Shown: positions 43,295 through 55,096, counted from the stretch's first letter. The stretch: DNA of 64,000 nt from Gordonia neofelifaecis NRRL B-59395 (GCF_000192435.1 NZ_AEUD01000007.1:124001-188000); one strand, 5' to 3'. Program-made: numbers and translations. Notes: generated by a model from the letters alone, not told the origin.

Positions 43295-43332
43295 ACAAGA
43301 AGACCCGCACCTCACGGTGCGGGTCTTCTTGT
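43295..43332 (+). terminator. Terminator after tRNA-fMet
   Basis: ACAAGAAGACCCGCACC and GGTGCGGGTCTTCTTGT form a perfect 17-bp stem with a TCAC loop directly after the tRNA. Confidence 0.88.
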
Positions 43333-43358
43333 ATTTCCGGCGGCACTACGCTGGACGC

Positions 43359-43934
43359 ATGCACAGTCTCGGGTCCACCCTTCCCCGCCGCGGTCTCAAC
43401 GCCCGACAGTTGGAGACGGTGGGCCGACTCCTCGACGCGGGACTGGCGTTGCTGGAGGACTCGCCGTACGAGGACCTCACGCTCCGGTTGATAGCCGCCG
43501 GCGCCAACGTCTCGCCTGCGACGGCATACACCTACTTCTCCTCCAAGGACCACCTGTTCGCCTCGCTGTTCTGGCGTCAGGTGGCCCAGACGCCGGAACC
43601 CGAGCTGTCCGGAGACGCGGGCGAGCGCCTGCGTCAGACGGTCCGCTACATCGCCGACGTGGTGGGCGAGTCACCGACCGTGACCGAGGCGGCCACCAAG
43701 AGCCTCCTGGCCGCCGATCCGGACGTCGGACGGATCCGCGTGGAGATCGGGACCCACTGGTACGGGCTGTTCAAGGCCGCTCTCGGCGACGATGTGGATC
43801 CGGCGGTGCTGCGGGCCTTGACGTTCACCTTCTCCGGTGCGCTGCTGGAGGCCGGCATGGGGGTCATCGCCTACGACGACCTCTTCGACCAGTTGGACGC
43901 CGCGGTCGCGGTGATCGCTCGCGGCAACGTCTGA
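43359..43934 (+). CDS. TetR-family transcriptional regulator
   Basis: 191 aa. HTH in residues 25-60 with LTLRLIAAGANVSPATAYTY as recognition region, then FSSKDHLFASLFW. The C-terminal ligand domain has no recognised family. ATG 43359 is chosen because TACGCT (43347-43352) lies 6 nt upstream; an earlier in-frame start would be within the tRNA terminator. No obvious target operon is adjacent. Confidence 0.82.
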   Translation: MHSLGSTLPRRGLNARQLETVGRLLDAGLALLEDSPYEDLTLRLIAAGANVSPATAYTYFSSKDHLFASLFWRQVAQTPEPELSGDAGERLRQTVRYIADVVGESPTVTEAATKSLLAADPDVGRIRVEIGTHWYGLFKAALGDDVDPAVLRALTFTFSGALLEAGMGVIAYDDLFDQLDAAVAVIARGNV

Positions 43935-44134
43935 ACCGAACCATCCGAGCCGCTTGCGGCAGGGCTGGGGTTGTCGTAGGCGCGGTCTAGGTTGGCGGTA
44001 CGAGATCGGAGCGGTGCCGAGTCGGCCGGAGGATTCGCACATCCCGGGCCGGGCAAGCGGTAACCCCGGCGATGTGGCAGTCGCCAGGGATCGTTCCGGG
44101 GTCTTCTCGGCCAACGATACGGGGGTGGTCGCAG

Positions 44135-44797
44135 ATGTCAACGGGGATCGATACGACGGTGCTCGGCGAACTGCTGAGCAGACCTCGGCTGCGTTCGTAT
44201 CTGGAGGCGGCGCACGGCGACCTCTCGTCCGCGGTCCGCCTGTATGAGTGGAACACCGTGGTGTCCGGCGCTGCGCTGGCGACCGTCGCGATGGTCGAGG
44301 TGATCACGCGCAACGCCCTGGACGCGCAACTGACCGCGTGGGCGCAGCGCCGAGGCGAGGAGTCGTGGTTCGAGACGATTCCGCTCGAGGCCCGGGGACT
44401 CGGCGATCTGGACCGCGCGCAGCGGGCGGTCGAGAGCCGAGGGATCAGCGCCGGGCAGCACGGCAAGGTGGTGGCCGAGCTGACGTTCGGCTTCTGGCGG
44501 TACATCGTCGCGCAGCGCTACCTCACGTCGTTGTGGGTGCCCGCGCTGAACAAGGCGTTCCCGTACGGCTACCGCGACATCCGCGAACGCCGACGGGCGG
44601 TGGAGCGGCATCTGGTCGCGCTCACCGTCCTTCGGAACCGGGTCGCGCACCACGAGCCGATTCATCGGCGCGACCTCGGTGCCGACCTCCGCGCGGCGGT
44701 GGAGCTGACGACGTGGGTCCATCCCGACGCCGGAGCGTGGGTGGGCGCCCGGTCGCCGCTGCAGACCGTGCTCGAGCATCGGCCCCGGCTGTGCTGA
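44135..44797 (+). CDS. Abi_2/HEPN-like protein
   Basis: 220 aa, all-helical. The motif LRNRVAHHEPI (Arg167 to His172, R-x4-H) matches the HEPN ribonuclease signature in Abi_2-type abortive-infection proteins. EVITRNALDAQL near residue 55 is also common there. Such proteins cleave RNA on phage infection or act as toxins. No antitoxin or partner gene is adjacent, and defence function is inferred. ATG 44135 is taken as start, with a weak GGGGGTGG run upstream. The 200 bp before it contain no other ORF of note. Confidence 0.72.
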   Translation: MSTGIDTTVLGELLSRPRLRSYLEAAHGDLSSAVRLYEWNTVVSGAALATVAMVEVITRNALDAQLTAWAQRRGEESWFETIPLEARGLGDLDRAQRAVESRGISAGQHGKVVAELTFGFWRYIVAQRYLTSLWVPALNKAFPYGYRDIRERRRAVERHLVALTVLRNRVAHHEPIHRRDLGADLRAAVELTTWVHPDAGAWVGARSPLQTVLEHRPRLC

Positions 44798-44806
44798 TCC
44801 GCCCGT

Positions 44807-45634
44807 TCAGTCGGGCCTTCGCTGCCCTCGCCACCACCAGACGACGACCGCGGCGACTGCGGCGACGATGAGCGCGATGTCGAGACTCGGCCGGGCAAGT
44901 GACTCGGCGGCGTCCTGAAGACGCGCCGCGGTCCCGCCCGTCGCGGGATCGGCCACGCCGACGAATCCGTCGGTAAGCCAGTACGCGGCACCGGCCGCGA
45001 TCAGCAGCAGTCCGGTGACCACCGACGTCGTATGCCACGTGCGGCCCGCGACAGTGAATTCGCGGCCGTGCAGCAGAGTACGGCCGCGCTGTCCGAATCG
45101 CTGCCAGACGATAGCGACGAGCAGCATCGGCACCACGATGCCCGCGCCGTAGACGGCGAGGAGGAGACCGGCTTCGACCACCGCACCGCTCGCCGCGGCG
45201 AGGGTGAGGACCGCACCGAGGATGGGACCGGTGCAGGCACTCGCCGCACCCGCGGCCGAACCGAGCAGCAGACTCCGCGCGATCCCGGTCCGCGACTGCG
45301 CGGCTGCGCGGACCCGGTCCAGTCCGGGCAGCCGACCGGCGAAGTCGAGACCGCCGCCGAACAGCGCGACGATGCCGAAGACGACGAGCACGACCGCGGT
45401 CACGTCGACGACCGCTGAACGATGCTCGGCGAAGATCCGGCCGAGTGCGCCGACGCCGAGCCCGACCGGCAACAGCGTGGCGAGGAGGCCGGAATAGAAG
45501 ACGACCGAATGCGCCAGAAGTCGCGGCCCCGTTCCGGCCGTCGAGGCGAAGTAGGCGGGCAGCAGCAGTGCGCTGCACGGGCTGATCAGGCTGAGGGCGC
45601 CGCCGGCGAAGGCGACGGTGAGTCCGACGTCCAT
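44807..45634 (-). CDS. CcdA/DsbD-like thiol:disulfide membrane transporter
   Basis: 275 aa with six to seven helices. Conserved Cys occur in SLISPCSALLLPAYF (helix 1) and GAASACTGPILGAVL (helix 4). These form the electron-transfer pair of CcdA proteins, carrying reducing power across the membrane. It starts 6 bp after the dsbA-like gene stops, so it probably supplies electrons to that extracytoplasmic thiol protein. Its stop is only 9 bp from the convergent Abi-like gene. Confidence 0.85.
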   Translation of the reverse strand: MDVGLTVAFAGGALSLISPCSALLLPAYFASTAGTGPRLLAHSVVFYSGLLATLLPVGLGVGALGRIFAEHRSAVVDVTAVVLVVFGIVALFGGGLDFAGRLPGLDRVRAAAQSRTGIARSLLLGSAAGAASACTGPILGAVLTLAAASGAVVEAGLLLAVYGAGIVVPMLLVAIVWQRFGQRGRTLLHGREFTVAGRTWHTTSVVTGLLLIAAGAAYWLTDGFVGVADPATGGTAARLQDAAESLARPSLDIALIVAAVAAVVVWWWRGQRRPD

Positions 45635-45640
45635 CCCGGG

Positions 45641-46345
45641 TCAGTGCCCGGAGGCGTCGAGCGCGCTCTGCAGTTTATCCAGGAAGACCCGCGTCGGCTG
45701 CGCTCCGAGGATCGGCTGGCCGCCGAGGATGAATGCGGGAGTGGAGTAGGTGCCCGCGGTGAATCCGTCGCTCGCCTTGTTCCGGACCGCGGACAACACG
45801 GTCCGCGATTCGTAGTCCGTGCGGAATCGCGGGACGTCGAGATGCAGTCGGTCGGCGAGAGTCACCAGCGCGTCGTCGGAGAGTTCGCTCTTGGGCCGCG
45901 GGCGGCCGTCGGCGAACAGCGCGGCGTGGTAGTCGCGGAGTCGGCCCTGACCGGCCGCCGCGTAGGCGGCCCGGGCGGCGCGCTCGGACTCGTCGCCGAA
46001 GATGTTCATATCGCGCAACTCGATGCGGAGCTTGCCCGAGTCGGCGAACGGCAACAGCTTCGGGAGGGTGTCGTACGACCATTTGGCGCAGTAGGGGCAC
46101 TGGAAGTCGGTGAACACGACCAGGCCGACGGGAGCGTCGACGGGGCCGAAGGCCATCGGATCGGTGGGATCGCGGTTCTCCCACTTCGACCTGACCGGCG
46201 TGGAATGCGGGGTCGGCTGGTGCTCCGCCTGGTCGGTCCCGCGTCCAGAGGCCTGCACGACGACGAAGGCAATTGCGGTGATCCCCACCAGAACGGCGAG
46301 GAGTGGCACGAGACGCGACTGTCGGAACGACTTGCGATCGGCCAT
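45641..46345 (-). CDS. DsbA-like extracytoplasmic thiol oxidoreductase
   Basis: 234 aa. N-terminal signal anchor (about residues 12-32), linker, then a thioredoxin fold with VVFTDFQCPYCAKWSYDTLP (CPYC active site) and a cis-Pro in YSTPAFILGGQP. It belongs to the DsbA/thioredoxin_4 family and is expected to act on exported proteins. A minus-strand TATCGT (46352-46357) is 6 nt before the ATG. Operon with the CcdA-like gene. Confidence 0.86.
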   Translation of the reverse strand: MADRKSFRQSRLVPLLAVLVGITAIAFVVVQASGRGTDQAEHQPTPHSTPVRSKWENRDPTDPMAFGPVDAPVGLVVFTDFQCPYCAKWSYDTLPKLLPFADSGKLRIELRDMNIFGDESERAARAAYAAAGQGRLRDYHAALFADGRPRPKSELSDDALVTLADRLHLDVPRFRTDYESRTVLSAVRNKASDGFTAGTYSTPAFILGGQPILGAQPTRVFLDKLQSALDASGH

Positions 46346-46412
46346 GGGGGAACGATAGCAACGTCGCCGGACCGGTACGTCGCGCCTGGCCCGGGTCTGT
46401 CAGAATCGCCGG

Positions 46413-46838
46413 ATGGACCTCACTCCGGCCGCTCAGATCGCACTCGTCGCCGCGGGCCTCATCTTCCTCTGGGCGCTGCTTCTCGGAGTATGGAAGTACG
46501 TGCAGATCACGCGCAGTGAGACCGGCCAGGCACACGTCTATGTCGACATCGCCCACCGGGCTGCGTTGATGTACTCGTTCGCGACCGCGATGCTCGCGGC
46601 GTTCGTCCAGTTCAGTGCCTGGTCGACAACGGTCAACGTGATCGCGCTGGGCGTCGTGGTCGCCTTCTTCGTAGGTGCGATCGCGTCGTACTGTCTGCAC
46701 GGTCTGCGTCGGGACACGACGAATCAGTTCCATCCGGCGTCGCCGGCCCTGACCGTGTCGATGCTCGCGCTGATCGTCGGGGAGGTCGGCGGCAGCGCCG
46801 TGATCGTGCTGGGCTTCATCGTCGAGCAGTGGGGCTGA
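46413..46838 (+). CDS. Four-helix membrane protein, unknown
   Basis: 141 aa. Four hydrophobic segments (about residues 6-28, 48-66, 74-95, 113-137) with conserved-looking loop KYVQITRSETGQAHVYVDIAH. No family recognised. CAGAAT (46401-46406) lies 6 nt before the ATG. It faces away from the dsbA-like gene, so the 67 bp between them holds both promoters. Confidence 0.65.
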   Translation: MDLTPAAQIALVAAGLIFLWALLLGVWKYVQITRSETGQAHVYVDIAHRAALMYSFATAMLAAFVQFSAWSTTVNVIALGVVVAFFVGAIASYCLHGLRRDTTNQFHPASPALTVSMLALIVGEVGGSAVIVLGFIVEQWG

Positions 46839-46853
46839 GGTCCGGACGGCGGA

Positions 46854-48221
46854 TCATCTGAGGTCGAACGTCTGATTCTGATTCGGGACCCCCGTCCGCC
46901 AGCCGAGATCGTGGTCGAGTCGGTGCCGCATCGACTCGATCGCATTCGGTTCACCGTGGACCAGGAACGTCCGCCGCGGCGCGGTGTCGAAGCCGCGCAT
47001 CCAGCGAACCAACTCGTCGGCGTCGGCGTGCGCCGACAGCATGTGCAGGTCCTCGACGCGCGCACGCACGGGAATCCACTCGCCGTACAGCTTCAAGTAG
47101 CGCGCGCCGTCGGCCAGCGAGCGGCCGCGAGTGCCCACGGCCTGGTATCCGACGAGGACGATCGTGTGCTGCGCGCCGCCCGCGAAGGCTGCCAGGTGGT
47201 GCAGCACGCGCCCGCCGGTGGCCATGCCGCTCGCCGACAGGATCACCTTCGGGCTCCGATCGGCGGAGATCTGCTTGGACCGCTCGGGGTCGCGCACGTA
47301 CTCGGCGATCGCGAACATGTCGTGCGTCTGGGACGAGTCGAGTCGGTGGGCGGCTGGATGAGTCCGCATGAGCTCGCCCGCGTTGATCGCCATCGGGCTG
47401 TCGACGTACACCGGGATCTCGGGCAGACGTCCGTCCCGACGCAGTGTCCAGAGGTAGTAGAGGATCATCTGCGTCCGTCCGACGGCGAAGGCCGGGATGA
47501 CGACGGTGCCGCCCCGTCCGGCCGTCTCGGTGATCACGCGGAGCAGTTCGTCGGCCGGGTCGGAGTCGTCGCGCAGCCGGTCGCCGTAGGTGGATTCGCA
47601 GACCAGGTAGTCGGCGGCCGGGATCGGTTCGGGATCGAACATCAGGGGATCGTCGTATCGCCCGAGGTCGCCGCTGAAGGCGACGGTGACGCCGCCCCAC
47701 TCCACTTCGACCGTCGCGGCACCGAGGATGTGGCCCGCGCCGCGGAAGAGGGCCCGGACCTCGCGGGCCGGTGAGAACGACTTGCCGGTGGCGCGGGTGT
47801 GGAACTGCGCCATGGTCTGCTCGACGTCGTTGACGTCGTACAGGGGCCGGGCGGGGGAGTGCCTGCTCGATCGGTGCTTGTTGGCCAGCGCGGCCTCGCG
47901 TTCCTGCAGGTGTGCGGAGTCGCGCAGGATGATGTCGGCGACGTCCCGGGTCGCCGGCGTCGAATAGATCGGTCCGCGGAACCCCTCCCGGACGAGCCGG
48001 GGCAGATAACCGGTGTGGTCGAGATGGGCGTGGGTGACGATGACCGCGTCGAGGGCTTCGGCGTCGACCGGCAGTGGACGCCAGTTGGCCTCGCGCAGGT
48101 TCTTGATGCCCTGGAACAGTCCGCAGTCGATCAGGATCATCCGGCCGTCGCGTTCGAGGAGATGCTTGGAACCGGTGACGGTGCCCGCAGCGCCGAGGCT
48201 GGTGAACGAGAGGGTCGACAT
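46854..48221 (-). CDS. MBL-fold beta-CASP RNA metallohydrolase
   Basis: 455 aa. Metallo-beta-lactamase fold with HAHLDHTGYLP (motif 2), GAGHILGAATVE, SGDLGRYDDPLM and the beta-CASP features FAVGRTQMILYYLW, SASGMATGGRVLHH and HGEPNAIESMRHR. Close to YSH1/CPSF-73-like bacterial nucleases that process RNA. AGGAGG precedes the ATG at 48221; the open frame upstream has no such site. It converges with the membrane protein gene by a 15-bp gap. Confidence 0.88.
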   Translation of the reverse strand: MSTLSFTSLGAAGTVTGSKHLLERDGRMILIDCGLFQGIKNLREANWRPLPVDAEALDAVIVTHAHLDHTGYLPRLVREGFRGPIYSTPATRDVADIILRDSAHLQEREAALANKHRSSRHSPARPLYDVNDVEQTMAQFHTRATGKSFSPAREVRALFRGAGHILGAATVEVEWGGVTVAFSGDLGRYDDPLMFDPEPIPAADYLVCESTYGDRLRDDSDPADELLRVITETAGRGGTVVIPAFAVGRTQMILYYLWTLRRDGRLPEIPVYVDSPMAINAGELMRTHPAAHRLDSSQTHDMFAIAEYVRDPERSKQISADRSPKVILSASGMATGGRVLHHLAAFAGGAQHTIVLVGYQAVGTRGRSLADGARYLKLYGEWIPVRARVEDLHMLSAHADADELVRWMRGFDTAPRRTFLVHGEPNAIESMRHRLDHDLGWRTGVPNQNQTFDLR

Positions 48222-48321
48222 GGATTCGCCTCCTGGGTCGGTCCTCCGAGCGTATGTCGCCCGGACGCCGCGATATCGGACAACGCGGAGTCGGACCGCA
48301 GGCGGCGGTGAAGGAACGCAG

Positions 48322-48355
48322 TGAGGCCGGTCGCTGTGATCAGCGACCGGCCTCA
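48322..48355 (-). terminator. Terminator of rpf
   Basis: 15-bp perfect stem TGAGGCCGGTCGCTG (48322-48336) with CAGCGACCGGCCTCA (48341-48355) and a TGAT loop, 37 bp after the rpf stop on its strand. Confidence 0.8.
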
Positions 48356-48392
48356 CCGGAGTGCGCGGTTCCCTCGCGGGAGCGCAGCGGTA

Positions 48393-50864
<2,472 letters not shown>

Positions 50865-52574
50865 TCACGCCGGCGGCGGGCAGTTCGGCGTCGGCGCCGC
50901 ACCGGCGAACCGGGCCCGGGTCCATGCCAGCAGAGCCGGCACCGCGGGCGAGTCGCCCGTGACGAGCGTGGTGTGGCCGAGCCCCGGGTAGGTCCGATAC
51001 TCGAGGTCGCTGCCCGCGCGGCACTGCGCCGCGACGTACCCGTTCTGCGACGACGGCGCAATCACGGCGTCCGACAGCCCCTGTGCGATGAAGGTCGCAT
51101 TCGGCAGACGTGCGCTCGGAGTGTTCTCGGCGAGCCGCCGGCCGAGTGGTCCGGACGTCGGCGGCCGGGTGTAGAAGTCGTCGCCCAGGATCAGCGCCTC
51201 GGCGAGGGAGGCGGGCAGCGCCGGCGACGACAGGCAGCGTGCCGCCATTCCCCGCATCGGCAGGCGCGCCTGGACCTTGATGTAGTCGGCGTACCGCACG
51301 TCCGAGTACGTGCGGGTGTACGCATCCATCACGTACGACGCGAGTAGCGCGCCGCCGGTCATCGTCCGCAGGTCCGAGGCGAGGGCACCCAGGTCGGACG
51401 CCGGCGCGAGAGCGGCGGTCGCGATCACGCCGACGTCCGGCGCATACGACCGCGCCAGCAACTCGGTCCAGAGGGCCGCGTGGCCGCCCTGCGAATGGCC
51501 CCAGACCACGGTCTGCGGAGCCAGGCTCCGGCCCGGAAGGGAGCGGGCCGCGCGGACCGAGTCCAGCACGGACCGGGCCTCGCCCTCGCCGATCACGTAC
51601 GGCGACGGTCCCGGCGTGCCCATACCGAGGTAATCGGTGGCCACGACGGCCCAGCCGTTCCGCAGCACCTGACCGAGGCCGGGGACCTCGGCGAGCGGAT
51701 TCGACGTCATCGACGGCGCGCAGTTCACCGCGACCCCCGACGTGCCGTGCGCCCAGGCGATCACCGGGTGCGGCCCGGCGTCGTCGGGGATCACCACGAT
51801 CCCGCTGGCGAGCGCCGGACGGTCGTCCCGCAGCGTCGAGTAGAGGATGCGCCATCCGTGTGCGCCGGTCGGGACGCCCGCGGTGGTCGTCGCCGATCTG
51901 AGCAGGGTGCCCGGGCGAGCATCGGCGGGCAGGTCGGCCCGGTAGAAGGCTCCGGGCGACGGCGCTTCGCCGCGTACCCCGAAGGTGGCGACCAGCAGCG
52001 GGATCGTGACGGCGACGGCGAGAACCGCGGCGGCGGTCCGCAGCACGGTTCGCGCCGTCCGCTCACGTCGGGACACGACGCGGGACCGGGGTCGGAGAAC
52101 CTTGATCAGTTCGGCGACGCCGCGCCACAGGAGAGCGAGGCCGACGCCCTCGACCACGACGAAGATGCTGACGCCGGGCCAGGCGACGGCGAGGATCGCC
52201 GCTGCGACGGCCGCGGCGCCGAGGAGCACGTCGGCGAACCAGCCCGGGTCGCGGTGCGCCGCGCGGACCCATCGCCCGACTCCCCACACGGTGAGTGCGA
52301 TCGCCGCGGCGACGGCGATGCCGAAGACGGACAGACTCTGCCACACCAACAGCACCACGCCGATGACAGGGAGCACCACTGCTGCGGCCAATCGAAGCGG
52401 GTGGTGGCGGGTCTCGTACTCCGCGAGGTCGACGAGTCCCGCGACGATCAGGCCGAGGGCGAGGAGCGCGGCAGTCCACGGGACGCTTGCGAACGGTCGG
52501 ACCGCCAGCAGTGCGCCGACCGCGATGCTCGCCGATGCGACGAGCACCTGCCGTGTCGTGGCGCCGATCGTCAT
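50865..52574 (-). CDS. HdeD-like membrane region fused to LIP-type lipase
   Basis: 569 aa. The first 200 residues hold six or so helices in an HdeD/DUF308-like arrangement. The rest is an alpha/beta hydrolase of the secretory-lipase (LIP) family: VIAWAHGTSGVAVNC, GWAVVATDYLGMGTPG, nucleophile WGHSQGGHAAL, and LSDAVIAPSSQNG and YPGLGHTTL near the acid and His. Enzymatic part likely extracytoplasmic. A minus-strand TACGCT (52581-52586) lies 6 nt before the ATG. The second LIP lipase at 53298 lies upstream, past a TetR gene. Confidence 0.82.
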   Translation of the reverse strand: MTIGATTRQVLVASASIAVGALLAVRPFASVPWTAALLALGLIVAGLVDLAEYETRHHPLRLAAAVVLPVIGVVLLVWQSLSVFGIAVAAAIALTVWGVGRWVRAAHRDPGWFADVLLGAAAVAAAILAVAWPGVSIFVVVEGVGLALLWRGVAELIKVLRPRSRVVSRRERTARTVLRTAAAVLAVAVTIPLLVATFGVRGEAPSPGAFYRADLPADARPGTLLRSATTTAGVPTGAHGWRILYSTLRDDRPALASGIVVIPDDAGPHPVIAWAHGTSGVAVNCAPSMTSNPLAEVPGLGQVLRNGWAVVATDYLGMGTPGPSPYVIGEGEARSVLDSVRAARSLPGRSLAPQTVVWGHSQGGHAALWTELLARSYAPDVGVIATAALAPASDLGALASDLRTMTGGALLASYVMDAYTRTYSDVRYADYIKVQARLPMRGMAARCLSSPALPASLAEALILGDDFYTRPPTSGPLGRRLAENTPSARLPNATFIAQGLSDAVIAPSSQNGYVAAQCRAGSDLEYRTYPGLGHTTLVTGDSPAVPALLAWTRARFAGAAPTPNCPPPA

Positions 52575-52635
52575 CCTCCCAGCGTAGAGACGCCGTCGAT
52601 GCCGACGGAGGGTTTCGCCGGGGAGCGTTCCGCGG

Positions 52636-53259
52636 TCAGCCCAGCACGCCGGGCCGCAGCAAGGTGCGCATCACCCGGAGGGTGTCCTCGGTGGTCAGAT
52701 CCGCCGAGCGGACCTGTTCGACGATCACCGCGTTCACCGCGCCGATGAAGCCGGTCCAGAGCAGTGCGTCGGGCCGGTCGGCGAGAAGTCCTCGCTCGAC
52801 GCCCGTGGCGGTGATCGCATCGAGCGACGCGCCCCACCGGGCGCGCCGTTCGGCGCGATGCTCCTCGAACGCCGGACTCACGCCCACCGCCTCGACGAAG
52901 CAGATCCGAGTGAGACGCGGGTCCGCGTCGAAGAACTCGACGAACGCCCGGATCCCCGCGTCGAACACCGCCTCGATGGCCGTCGCTCGCTCGAACGACC
53001 GAGTGACGGCCTCGATCACGGATCCGCTCGCGGCATCCTCCGTCTCGTCGTAGACGGTGCGCAGCAGATGTTCGCGGTCGCCGAACTCCTCGTAGAACTG
53101 CCGTGACGAGAGTGCGGCGTGCTTGCAGACCGCGGACACGGACGTCGCCGCGTAGCCGTCGGCGCCGAACAGCGCGATCGCCGAGTCGCAGAACCGCCGG
53201 CGTCGATCACGACGACGGTCGCGCATCGACTGGCCGCGATAGAGCCTGGGTTCGGTCAC
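52636..53259 (-). CDS. TetR-family transcriptional regulator
   Basis: 207 aa. Arg-rich N-terminus, then HTH with SAIALFGADGYAATSVSAVC and LSSRQFYEEFGDREHLL. It lies between two LIP-family lipase genes on the same strand and may control them; no operator was identified. GTG 53259 is 6 nt from a minus-strand TAGCCT (53266-53271), favouring that start. Confidence 0.85.
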   Translation of the reverse strand: MTEPRLYRGQSMRDRRRDRRRRFCDSAIALFGADGYAATSVSAVCKHAALSSRQFYEEFGDREHLLRTVYDETEDAASGSVIEAVTRSFERATAIEAVFDAGIRAFVEFFDADPRLTRICFVEAVGVSPAFEEHRAERRARWGASLDAITATGVERGLLADRPDALLWTGFIGAVNAVIVEQVRSADLTTEDTLRVMRTLLRPGVLG

Positions 53260-53297
53260 CGTCCCAGGCTATCGGCTGGGGCCGGCGGGGACCGCCG

Positions 53298-54683
53298 CTA
53301 CCGGCCTGCGCCGAGCGGCTTGCCGAACAGTGCCGCCAGGTCTGCGCCCACCGTCGCCGAGAACGTCGGCCACCACTGCGGTCGTGACGCCATCGTGAGT
53401 TCGTCGGTGGTGCGGCAGCCGTTCGCGGCGGGGTTGCCGTCGAGGCGGGCCTTCAACCAGAGCAGTGCGAGCGGGGCGCCCGAGACTTCGGCGATCATGT
53501 GCTCGGACAGGTGGTCGCGGGTGTAGGTCACCCGGGCGCCCGGGCGGCGGCAGTATTGGCCGACGAGCCGGTCCACCTGGCCCACCGGGATGATCTCGTC
53601 GAGGGCGGAGTTCCACATGTACATCGGCATGTCGGGCAGGCTCTTGCCCATCCGCGTGTCGTCGAACACCCGTCGCACGGCGGGCGCCTGCAGCGCGCCG
53701 CCCGGCGCGTGGATGAAACCGATGTTGTTCAGGAACGGGAAGGTCGCCGCCTGATACTGAACGCAGAGCGGACTTTTGAGCGCCAGCACTGCTTTGCCGA
53801 GGGGATCGACGTGTGAGTTCAGGAAGGCGCGGAAGTAGTCGTACTCGCGGGCGAGTCCGATCACCGCGCCGAGCACCAGACCGCTGGTCACATTGTGCTG
53901 TGCGGCTTTGAGGACGACCTCGAGATCCGCGGGAATCCCGCCCTCCGCGGCGCCGACGATGTTCAGCTCGGGCGCGTATGTCTTCTTGAGCTCGGCGGTG
54001 TGCCCGGTGACGATCGCGCCTCCGGAGTAGCCGTACAGCCCGATGGGTGAGGCGTCGGTGACCGACGACGGCGCGAAGTGTTTGACCGCGCGGAGACTGT
54101 CGAGCGTGATGCGGGCGCCGAGCGGGCCTGCCGCGTAGGCGTGGTTCGGGCCCTCGTGATCGGGGAGCACCACCGCGTACCCCTGGTTCAGAAAGCCCTG
54201 CGCGATGAGCAGTTCGGCGGGTGCGACGACCTGCCCGAGAAGCGGACTCGCGTTGAGGTGCTGGACCGCGTACGACGTCGCGCAGTAGCCGGCGGTCGAA
54301 TCCTCGGCGATCTGCATCGAGACCACTTTCCGCGGACCGACCGCGGTGCCGCGCGGCTTCAGGATCGTGGTGACGGCGGGGATCGCGCGGCCGCTGGTGT
54401 CGGTCGACCGGAACGTGAGTTGCCACGCGTCCACATTGAGCGGCACCAGTCCGAAGTTCGCGGGGGTGATCCGGCGGGCGCGCAGGATCTCACCCGGCGC
54501 GGCGGCGGCGACCTGCCGGGCCGGTGGCCGATAGAACGCCGGATCCAGCTCCTGCGGCAGTGGAACGAGTGGTGCCTGCGCGACTGCCGGGTCGGCGTGC
54601 GCGGGCGCGGCGGGCGCACCCGCGGCGGTCGCGGCGACGGCCAGGGCGCTCAGCGCTGCGGCGAGGAAAGTGCGTGTTCTCAA
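53298..54683 (-). CDS. Secreted LIP-family triacylglycerol lipase
   Basis: 461 aa. Signal peptide (residues 1-31, AAPAHA). Family signatures are the nucleophile LYGYSGGAIVTGH, VVLPDHEGPNHAYA and MWNSALDEIIPVGQVD with the catalytic Asp, and DHLSEHMIAE with the His. Cys pairs (GYCATSY, SPLCVQYQ, QYCRRPG, NGCRTTD) fit an exported protein. It should hydrolyse triacylglycerols outside the cell. The start is a TTG at 54683 after a GGGGG run. No paired gene other than the TetR gene downstream. Confidence 0.88.
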   Translation of the reverse strand: MRTRTFLAAALSALAVAATAAGAPAAPAHADPAVAQAPLVPLPQELDPAFYRPPARQVAAAAPGEILRARRITPANFGLVPLNVDAWQLTFRSTDTSGRAIPAVTTILKPRGTAVGPRKVVSMQIAEDSTAGYCATSYAVQHLNASPLLGQVVAPAELLIAQGFLNQGYAVVLPDHEGPNHAYAAGPLGARITLDSLRAVKHFAPSSVTDASPIGLYGYSGGAIVTGHTAELKKTYAPELNIVGAAEGGIPADLEVVLKAAQHNVTSGLVLGAVIGLAREYDYFRAFLNSHVDPLGKAVLALKSPLCVQYQAATFPFLNNIGFIHAPGGALQAPAVRRVFDDTRMGKSLPDMPMYMWNSALDEIIPVGQVDRLVGQYCRRPGARVTYTRDHLSEHMIAEVSGAPLALLWLKARLDGNPAANGCRTTDELTMASRPQWWPTFSATVGADLAALFGKPLGAGR

Positions 54684-54769
54684 TTCGACCCCCGTGTGAA
54701 ACGTTCTTATTTCAAAAGTTTCGATGAGAGTACCGACGAGTTGTTCACATCACAATGGGTTGGGGAGAA

Positions 54770-55096
54770 CTACCAGGTCACCGAGCTGAGTGTCACCACG
54801 ACGGCGGTGCCGACCAGCAGCGACAGCAGGACGTTCCGTCGCCAGAGATGGACCCCGACGGTGACCGCCGCGCCGATCAGCTGGGCGGTGGCGGCGCGGG
54901 AGTCGCTGAAGTCGATGTCCACCACGCAGTACACGGCCAGAATCAGGACCGCGCCGACCGGCAGGGCGTCGCGCAGGTAGACGGTCATCGGCGCTCGCGC
55001 GATGCGCTTCGGCAGTGCGAACGGGATCGCGCGCAGGGCGAAGGTGATGGCCGCGGCGGTCGCGATCGCCGACAACAGATACCCGGTGCTAGGCAT
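54770..55096 (-). CDS. AzlD-family branched-chain amino acid export subunit
   Basis: 108 aa, four hydrophobic segments, including ITFALRAIPFALPKRI and LPVGAVLILAVY, typical of AzlD. It should form an exporter with AzlC. It overlaps azlC by 8 nt, so translation is coupled. Substrate is inferred from the family. Confidence 0.85.
   Translation of the reverse strand: MPSTGYLLSAIATAAAITFALRAIPFALPKRIARAPMTVYLRDALPVGAVLILAVYCVVDIDFSDSRAATAQLIGAAVTVGVHLWRRNVLLSLLVGTAVVVTLSSVTW

Noticed and set aside
43935-44134. Riboswitch or small RNA ahead of the Abi-like gene
   Set aside because: Only short, weak inverted pieces, no recognisable aptamer core.
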